NCBI GenBank assembly: GCA_034696485.1
Contig: JAQIWT010000442.1
Location: 1-20,221, forward strand
Length of the DNA stretch: 20,221 bases
Source of the DNA: Isohypsibius dastychi
Taxonomy: Eukaryota; Tardigrada; Eutardigrada; Parachela; Isohypsibiidae
Direction of reading: 5' to 3'
A model generated the notes under the pieces. It saw only the letters and a program-made list of their open reading frames with translations, did not search any database and was not told where the DNA came from. Positions 18,601 through 20,221 of the stretch are shown here, one piece after another (within the stretch, counting starts at the first letter, position 1; the number at the start of each line of letters is the position of its first letter). Made by a program: the position numbers and the translations under genes.

Positions 18601-18699
18601 AGGTGATAGCAAACTGCAATATAAGCTTCTGAGTCGGTAATGATGCAGGAAGAGGGCGGAAAATAACGATTGAGATTCAAATGGATGAAATTTGAAAAT
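6560..18699 (-). CDS. calpain-like protein gene (family C2), multi-exon, 5' part incomplete
   Basis: Gene-level span; exons are listed separately. Calpains are cytosolic Ca2+-dependent cysteine proteases with a two-part papain-like core, a beta-sandwich domain III and, in classical forms, a penta-EF-hand (PEF) tail. Seen here in the expected order are DLTGG (consensus DFTGG), DGEAW followed by MEYSDFVKYF (consensus DGEFWM..eDF...F), WKIKEYHGVW, VRPGRYLIIP (consensus LPPGEYVIVP), then EF-hand motifs ending in YLAWQCIME and a stop. Exon phases agree across most junctions. Odd points: the QGxLGDCW exon is not found, the GHAY His motif appears as VAFIV in a candidate exon, NPWG is not clearly present, and the AGG-C-N segment of domain III is missing. 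I infer a divergent, perhaps proteolytically inactive calpain; a pseudogene is possible. The junctions 18408-16892, 16733-15392 and 10966-9263 are not settled. Confidence 0.7.
6707..6745 (-). CDS. calpain exon: EFLEDFTPAVTK (39 nt)
   Basis: Between acceptor TTGATTTAG and strong donor AAAG|GTGAGT, in phase on both sides. It fits the EF5 entering helix (L-F-K-x-F-K-x-L-D). The 60-nt segment before it is open in frame, so a retained-intron form would also be translatable. Confidence 0.55.
6806..6940 (-). CDS. calpain exon: PEF EF-hand 4 (MNFDQFVCCVLQLL)
   Basis: Reads MKIRNKLLKVIKDETCVEVK, then EFRMNFDQFVCCVLQLLRG. It matches EF4 of calpains (Q-L-x-x-x-I-x-x-R-Y...L-x-F-D-x-F-V-x-C-L-V-R-L). 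Acceptor AATGTAG. The donor GT at 6805-6804 was chosen because removing the 60-nt in-frame insert restores the family spacing to the C-terminus (36 residues here, about 38 in the family). Confidence 0.65.
7014..7072 (-). CDS. calpain exon: PEF EF-hand 3, second half
   Basis: Reads WHLRNMLSKTAITYSAHNS between acceptor ATCTCCACAG and donor CAA|GTACCT. It resembles the exiting helix of EF3 (YEMRKALEEAGFxL). Its entry and exit phases both fit the neighbouring exons. Confidence 0.55.
7382..7440 (-). CDS. calpain exon: PEF EF-hand 3, first half
   Basis: Reads KEGSEYLFRSIGNRGIELG in phase after WHRIVEWK, acceptor ATTCTATAG. It takes the place of I-F-x-x-x-D-x-D-x-S-G-x-I, but the loop has no acidic ligands (SIGNRG), so Ca2+ binding by this hand is unlikely. 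The donor (AT|GTCCTT) is weak, so the end may move by a few bases. Confidence 0.45.
7612..7739 (-). CDS. calpain exon: PEF EF-hand 2 (DLDRNRVISLKEF)
   Basis: Reads GFSPETLRVTFMFADLDRNR, then VISLKEFSLVWHRIVEWK. The EF-hand loop D-L-D-R-N-R-V-I-S-L-K-E keeps Asp1, Asp3, Asn5, Ile8 and Glu12. The GFS....F..LW..I..W framing is typical of calpain EF2 (GFSLExCRxLVxLMDxDGxGKLxxxEFxxLWxKIxxW). Acceptor GTATTTCTAG, donor AAG|GTTAGA. Confidence 0.8.
7982..8105. mobile_element. 124-bp long hairpin (MITE-like) in a calpain intron
   Basis: Symmetric about 8043.5. GTTGAATTCGACGGTA at the left pairs with TACCGTCGAATTCAAC at the right; inside, GAATGC/GCATTC, TTAGTAC/GTACTAA and TTATTGCC/GGCAATAA pair with small mismatches; the loop is 4 nt. 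It lies in the intron between the EF1 and EF2 exons. Confidence 0.85.
8175..8286 (-). CDS. calpain exon: PEF EF-hand 1 region
   Basis: Reads EELLKRPFTFPVEEGFASDG, then IEKHDFAEMFEKHFGKP, between acceptor TTCTTTAG and donor CAG|GTACAT. The pattern FASDGIEKHDFAEMFEKHF fits the first EF-hand of calpain PEF domains (lAGeDxEIxxxELxxxL), though the loop is not canonical. Confidence 0.6.
8351..8399 (-). CDS. calpain exon: EVDDVFDYIIDERKYE linker
   Basis: A 49-nt acidic exon after TATTTTAG, joined in phase (AG|G) to the domain III exon, reading EVDDVFDYIIDERKYE. It sits where calpains have an acidic linker between domain III and the PEF domain. Donor GAA|GTGCGT gives a 64-nt intron in phase with the next exon. 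Confidence 0.55.
8400..9126. other. calpain intron, nothing recognised
   Basis: Intron between the domain III exon and the linker exon. It holds a G9 tract at 8905-8913. No further exon or repeat was identified. Confidence 0.4.
9127..9263 (-). CDS. calpain exon: end of domain III (VRPGRYLIIP...FFLRV)
   Basis: Reads AKLGVAVFQWSVRPGRYLII, then EEDCPFFLRVCF. This matches the end of domain III (NLREVxxRFxLPPGEYVIVPST...GDFLLRVF) very well. Donor ATGAG|GTGAGC is strong. The start could be CAG|GCTAAG (used) or CAG|TGG at 9239. Confidence 0.75.
9635..9655. mobile_element. TTAA-flanked transposon end (left copy)
   Basis: TTAACTCTTCTCTTGCCAGG at the start of this site is the exact reverse complement of the site ending at 12078 (21 bp). 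TTAA is the target of piggyBac- and Kolobok-type elements. The adjoining sequence (GGGGTGAAAGTCACCCC, a short hairpin) is not mirrored at the other end. Confidence 0.5.
9656..10687. other. calpain intron, probable transposon remnant
   Basis: Starts at the TTAA-type end. The minus-strand frame of 149 codons (9556-10005) runs through the terminal repeat itself and has no recognisable domain, so it is not called. A missing small domain III exon may hide between here and 10965. Confidence 0.35.
10688..10731. repeat. AT-rich hairpin, 20-bp arms
   Basis: CGAATATTATTAAATTTGTC pairs with GACAATTTAATAATATTCG, with one bulged T and a loop of about 3 nt. It is in an intron on the calpain strand. Confidence 0.75.
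10966..11189 (-). CDS. calpain exon: domain III middle (QTAMDRLRFLW...IEFALRLEF)
   Basis: After acceptor TCTCATTCAG it reads QTAMDRLRFLWSHKHQKIEF, continuing the LxQ-x-x-R-R...IGFxIY pattern of domain III, then a basic stretch EKRRRAVTICNENIII and GHDHLEKKHRTWLDPF. The 3' end is uncertain: donor TG|GTCACT at 10966 leaves phase 2, which does not fit the next exon as drawn. Either a further small exon lies in the 1.7-kb intron or one boundary is wrong. Confidence 0.5.
11226..11249 (-). CDS. calpain micro-exon: FSYVLLSQ (24 nt)
   Basis: Reads FSYVLLSQ in phase 0 before donor CAA|GTGAGT. It fits the domain III strand C-T-V-L-V-S-L-M-Q. The acceptor (TAAATGAG) is weak. The following intron is only 36 nt. 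Confidence 0.45.
11460..11489. repeat. perfect hairpin, 14-bp arms, 2-nt loop
   Basis: AGATAACAAGAATG, AG, then CATTCTTGTTATCT. First of three hairpins in 190 bp. Confidence 0.8.
11544..11574. repeat. hairpin, 10-bp arms
   Basis: TTTACCTGCC pairs with GGCAGGTAAA across an 11-nt loop. Confidence 0.7.
11589..11647. repeat. two-level inverted repeat
   Basis: Outer arms AACACAATTCA / TGAATTGTGTT enclose inner arms TTAAGCA / TGCTTAA. Likely a small decayed foldback in the calpain intron. Confidence 0.6.
12058..12078. mobile_element. TTAA-flanked transposon end (right copy, inverted)
   Basis: ACCTGGCAAGAGAAGAGTTA at this site mirrors 9635-9655 exactly over 21 bp. As calpain exons lie between the two, they are more likely ends of two separate related insertions than of one 2.4-kb element. 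Confidence 0.5.
12644..12661 (+). repeat. C-rich tract
   Basis: Eighteen bases with a single T. The minus-strand frame here that encodes poly-Gly is a by-product. Confidence 0.85.
12869..12909 (-). CDS. calpain exon: DTTFTLPPACEDKK (41 nt)
   Basis: A 41-nt exon after acceptor CAGATTAG and before donor AAG|GTCATT. In phase it continues EPQ with DTTFTLPPACEDKK, resembling the strand after NPQ in domain III (f-x-l-x-l-x-E-x-D-D). Chosen because it is the only small open segment in phase; moderate evidence. Confidence 0.45.
13240..13341 (-). CDS. calpain exon: start of domain III (WKIKEYHGVW)
   Basis: Acceptor ATATTTTCAG, donor CAAG|GTGGGA, phases agree on both sides. Reads VQQAGKWKIKEYHGVW, then TRFNEPQ. 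This matches the start of calpain domain III (W...G.W...AGGC-N-x-DTFW-x-NPQ): the first Trp pair and a degenerate F-N-E-P-Q are present, but the AGGC-N turn is missing, replaced by TQIPMELTYP. Confidence 0.65.
13615..13740 (+). repeat. dispersed repeat, copy A
   Basis: Shares with the minus strand of 17529-17645 the order TACTTTCG-GAACAAAGG, TACTTTTT-ATAC, GTTTATAGG, and then a C-rich/G-rich palindrome (CCCTCTCC...GGGGAGGAG). Confidence 0.55.
13755..14345. mobile_element. foldback made of degenerate 20-bp repeats in opposite orientation
   Basis: The left side (13755-13955) repeats TTTCGTAGTC-like units (TATTCGTAGTC, CTCTCGTAGTC, CTTTCGTTGTAC). The right side (14105-14335) repeats the reverse form (AACTACGAAA, CAACGAAAGTT, GACAACGAAAGG). 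Units are spaced roughly every 20 bp. The two halves form an imperfect foldback around 14000. Architecture resembles Drosophila FB-type foldbacks; no transposase seen. Confidence 0.55.
14346..15000. other. calpain intron, small hairpins only
   Basis: Contains the hairpin GCCGGCCT-acatcc-AGGCCGGC (14361-14382) and AAACTTTTT/AAAAAGTTT nearby. Otherwise AT-rich with no exon recognised. Confidence 0.45.
15106..15191 (-). CDS. calpain exon: MEYSDFVKYFDGMAICH
   Basis: Follows in frame from DGEAW and gives MEYSDFVKYFDGMAICH, a close match to the end of the calpain core (M-S-F-E-D-F-x-x-x-F-x-x-L-x-I-C-N-L). It then reads LEPFLTPDK before donor AAAG|GTGAAA. Acceptor ACTCCATAG. Best single piece of evidence for the family. 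Confidence 0.8.
15256..15348 (-). CDS. calpain exon: end of protease core (SDAIWDSVSPEQRR...DGEAW)
   Basis: Reads DAIWDSVSPEQRRGSLDH, then SPANSADGEAW. Calpain cores end with W-S-D-x-S-x-x-W, a variable stretch, then DGEFWM, and this exon gives that order with Ala for Phe. Acceptor TGTCCTCAG, donor TTG|GTTAGT. The codon TGG is split by a 64-nt intron. The upstream intron would be 43 nt if the exon ending at 15392 is used. Confidence 0.75.
15392..15663 (-). CDS. possible exonised transposon frame joined to the calpain
   Basis: Open for about 90 codons on the minus strand, from a good acceptor (CATTTTTACAG) to donor CTC|GTAAAG. It ends in phase 2, exactly what the next exon (starting C then GAT GCG) needs, and starts in phase 1, matching the donor at 16733. 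It contains KQELTKLYRKDRGR and then GVLRN twice. Nearly all of it lies inside the TA-flanked element at 15407-16087. It does not resemble calpain except the last residues (IVECS|DAIW). Either an exonised element or a chance open frame. Confidence 0.3.
15407..16087. mobile_element. 681-bp TA-flanked element with 34-bp TIRs
   Basis: TIRs at 15407-15440 and 16054-16087 begin TTCC(G/T)TAGGAC(G/A)CC and continue AAACGCAGCAGAATTCCGTA, with 2 mismatches in 34. TA is present on both sides (15405-15406 and 16088-16089), as in Tc1/mariner-type insertions. The left end has a second TTCCGTAGGACACC at 15434. Internal frames exist on both strands but no transposase is recognised. It sits 15 bp from a calpain splice donor. 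Confidence 0.75.
16733..16892 (-). CDS. candidate calpain exon: helix and (lost) catalytic His region
   Basis: A 160-nt open segment reading KKRTLFSLILDASNKK, then TADVAFIVFCLTDNNWLKFL, with donor C|GTATGA. TLFSLILDA resembles calpain LFKIILKAL. VAFIVF sits where GHAYSVT would be, which would mean the catalytic His is Val, and WLKFL resembles the strand leading to LRNPWG. Phase 0 entry matches the upstream exon. The acceptor is unusual: the intron ends in a poly-G run (poly-C on +) followed by TGAAG. Alternative: an open intronic frame. Confidence 0.33.
16898..16919 (+). repeat. C-rich tract abutting an exon
   Basis: C run with one A; on the calpain strand it is a G run ending 5 nt before the candidate exon at 16892. 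Confidence 0.8.
17529..17645 (-). repeat. dispersed repeat, copy B, with C13-A-G9 palindrome
   Basis: Inverted relative of 13615-13740, sharing CTTTCG-GAACAAAGG and GTTTATAGG. It begins with 13 C, one A and 9 G (17529-17551), a near-perfect homopolymer palindrome. Confidence 0.6.
17904..18392. mobile_element. 489-bp element with CAGTG-type TIR and AGCGCAACG repeats
   Basis: Ends read CAGTGTTGCCGCGTTTTCT and (inverted) CAGTCTTGCCGCGTTTTCT, one mismatch in 19. Inside, AGCGCAACG-like words recur on both sides (17990-18055 and 18310-18362). Short CAGTG-type TIRs with many subterminal motifs are usual for hAT elements, but the 8-bp flanks (GTCTTACT and GGCTCTTT) do not match, so no target duplication is proven. 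Its right end is 16 bp from the calpain donor at 18407. Confidence 0.55.
18408..18465 (-). CDS. calpain exon: TFHLNSDLSVIPENL segment
   Basis: Reads (G)TFHLNSDLSVIPENLTTDE, with acceptor GGCAG|A and strong donor GAA|GTAAGT. The acceptor was chosen because it keeps the frame of DLTG|G; using the AG four bases upstream gives a stop. The intron before it is only 33 nt. The position fits the calpain segment between DFTGG and the LFxIIxxAL helix. Confidence 0.5.
18499..18541 (-). CDS. calpain exon: SFQDLTG segment
   Basis: A 43-nt exon reading WRFRNRRSFQDLTG, flanked by AACTGAG acceptor and GG|GTGAGT donor. Together with the next exon it restores DLTGG, matching the DFTGG turn conserved after the Y-E-A-L-x-G-G stretch in calpain cores. 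The spacing between YHLL and DLTGG is close to that in calpains. Confidence 0.5.
18596..18699 (-). CDS. calpain exon: protease core, AYIAVCYHLL segment
   Basis: Frame reads FSNFIHLNLNRYFPP then SSCIITD and SEAYIAVCYHLL, ending at donor T|GTACAG. It resembles the calpain stretch FHFxFWRYGEWVDVVIDD and, further on, EKAYAKLxGSYEAL, but about 35 family residues between the two parts are absent. The 5' limit is uncertain: the acceptor used here (TCAAG|A) is weak, and the exon could instead start at the AG before 18637, where AAGCTTAT begins. It is joined in phase to the next exon through a 54-nt intron. Confidence 0.4.
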
Positions 18700-18958
18700 C
18701 TTGATGATTTTCGTTCCGAGTTGCAAGAAAAACACAGAGGCGTACGAGGTGACGCTTCTTGGGTTCTCAAGTCACCAGCGTGTGGTCATAATACACTGAG
18801 GGAAAAGTGGACGTAGCCTCAAACCCCCCAAAATGAGTGGAGCTGGTAAAGTATGACCCCAATGTTATAGCCTACGAGCCTTTCGGTTCGTTTCAAACTA
18901 TGGAGCAGGCATAGGTTTCGAACTAGCACAAGATTGGACTTGAGCAGGATTGAGTGTA

Positions 18959-19105
18959 AACCCACCCTACCAAACCAAGCCAACCCAACAAGGCCAATTA
19001 AGCCAAGCCAGTCGCACTAAGGCAACACGACTATGCCAACCCAACCCTACTAAGCCAGCCCAACCAAGCCAACCCAACTAGGCTTACTAAACCAACCCAA
19101 CAGAG
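18959..19105 (+). repeat. degenerate CCAACCCAACTAAGCCAA-type minisatellite
   Basis: Many CCAACC, AAGCCAA and CCAACCCAAC words in one orientation without a fixed period. A second block of the same style lies at 19908-20020. Confidence 0.7.
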
Positions 19106-19139
19106 CCAGTCAATAGGGTTGTGATCCCAGCCTGAAAAA

Positions 19140-19245
19140 CGAAATGGGATGGGCTGGGATCGGGATGGGAGTGGGATCCGACGGGATGGGATGTCATGGG
19201 ATTGGGATTTTTGGGACGGACCTGGGAGTGGGAAATTGGGATACA
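19140..19245 (+). repeat. GGGAT-rich minisatellite with G-quadruplex motif
   Basis: Runs of GGGAT and GGGATGGG. In 19146-19175 six GGG runs are separated by 2-3 nt, which meets the usual G-quadruplex pattern on the plus strand. Confidence 0.7.
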
Positions 19246-19549
19246 GAATTTTTATTAAATCTCTCACAAAATTTTCTTCAAGGTAGATTCCACTGTACGA
19301 GATTCCAAATTTAATTTTCATAAGCAAATGATACAACAATTTCAACTACTGATCACCGAAAAGTTTCGAAATCTCAGTCAGAATAATGAAACGATCAATA
19401 TAAATACTTGGTGCACCACCGGAATCCAACCAACCCATCCCACTTTTTCGACCAAGCTGCTTTTTCTTTGTCATTCTACAACGCTCTTTCCAGAACCTAG
19501 AGATGTCACAATATAAATAAGAATAGTATTCAGCATTATCAGTCTAGGT

Positions 19550-19738
19550 TCAATTTACGGCTGATACAAATTTGCAGTTTTTCAGATGATTGAACGTCAT
19601 GTCTTGTTCGCAACGAATCGGATCTGTTCTTGTAGTAGCTTCCATACATGCTAGACAGAAGGTCATCCGAGAATGGTCTTGCTTGTACTTCTGGTCAGAT
19701 CTCTCAAAATACTTTAACAGAGGATTCTTCAGCTTTTT
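19550..19738 (-). pseudogene. possible BED-type zinc-finger remnant (hAT transposase N-terminus)
   Basis: Minus-strand frame reads LLKYFERSDQKYKQDHSRMT, then FCLACMEATT and NHLKNC. C-x2-C...H-x4-C with an aromatic lead (YFxR) fits BED fingers found at the start of hAT transposases and some host proteins. It is short, has a stop soon after, and no catalytic region follows. It could also be a chance match. Confidence 0.3.
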
Positions 19739-19863
19739 TTATCACCTGAATCTACATCCATCTCTCCAAATTCTGACATCTTGTTAAGTGAAGATGAATG
19801 AATGGCAAGATGAAACGGAAGCCAAGGCAAGAACGAAATAACACAAGAATCACTGGCGTGAAC

Positions 19864-19921
19864 ATCTTTCCACACATACCGTAGCCACCACCCCCAAATC
19901 TTTCCACACATACCGCAGCCA
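19864..19921 (+). repeat. 34-bp tandem duplication, partial
   Basis: ATCTTTCCACACATACCG(T/C)AGCCA occurs at 19864 and again at 19898. Confidence 0.8.
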
Positions 19922-20020
19922 CTCAAGCAAACAATCCAACCAAACTAAAACAGCTCAACACAGCCAACCCCACTTAACCAGACCAACCCGACTCAACCAA
20001 ACCTAGGATAACTAAACCAG
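19908..20020 (+). repeat. second degenerate CCAACC/CAACCAAAC minisatellite
   Basis: Same style and orientation as 18959-19105 (CCAACCAAAC, CAGCCAACCCC, CCAACCCGAC). The two may be ends of one larger repeat. Confidence 0.55.
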
Positions 20021-20221
20021 TCCAAGTACAGTAACATCAGACAGCTTGTACCAACAAAACAGGCAGTTGCTAGCAGAGAATTCTTCCCACTCGAAAAATG
20101 CGGGGGGACAGTATGCCAACCGAAGGTGGGCATAGGATAAATCGTTCCGAAACGACTTTTGCCGGGATATTTTATTTATTTTTTATTTCTGTACTGCTGT
20201 TGTTAATTTAGTTGGCCTCAG

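Noticed and set aside
1-20221. Prokaryotic reading: operons, Shine-Dalgarno sites, tRNA, rRNA, CRISPR
   Set aside because: No tight gene packing, no long frames, no cloverleaf or regular spacer-repeat array seen; splice-bounded exons fit a eukaryote.

Overview
This is animal-type (eukaryotic) nuclear DNA. Coding sequence is broken into small exons with GT-AG boundaries, no open frame is long, and most of the window is intron or spacer packed with inverted-repeat elements, minisatellites and C/G homopolymers. The domains seen (calpain with penta-EF-hand tail, candidate ubiquitin-specific protease) point to a metazoan. Very small introns (33, 36, 43, 54, 60 and 64 nt) alternating with kilobase introns resemble the pattern known from flatworms such as schistosomes, but I cannot name the organism.

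The main gene is on the minus strand and fills the right two thirds (about 18699 down to 6560). Reading-frame phase and family motifs join about 18 exons into a calpain-like protein (peptidase family C2). From 5' to 3' they are: part of the protease core with a DLTGG motif (18.7-18.4 kb); a candidate exon where the catalytic His region should be (16.9-16.7 kb); the core end with DGEAW (15.3-15.1 kb); the domain III beta-sandwich (13.3-9.1 kb); and a penta-EF-hand domain ending at a stop at 6560 (8.4-6.6 kb). The catalytic Cys exon is not visible. Several canonical residues look replaced, so the protein may not be an active protease. Its 5' end lies outside the window or was not recognised.

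A second minus-strand gene is suggested at 4976-3041. It has four phase-compatible exons, and the last carries an HHG-x3-GHY box like the His box of ubiquitin-specific proteases. A lone 48-nt exon-like segment lies at 322-275.

Between and inside the genes are at least eight separate inverted-repeat or terminal-repeat structures. They include a 1055-bp DNA transposon with 41-bp terminal repeats and a perfect 6-bp target duplication (1571-2625), a foldback with arms of about 200 bp (3831-4274), a TA-flanked element (15407-16087) whose internal frame may have been exonised into the calpain, and two inverted TTAA-flanked ends (9635 and 12078). The right end (18.9-20.2 kb) is minisatellite with a possible BED-type zinc-finger remnant. 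No tRNA, rRNA, CRISPR or prokaryotic features were seen.
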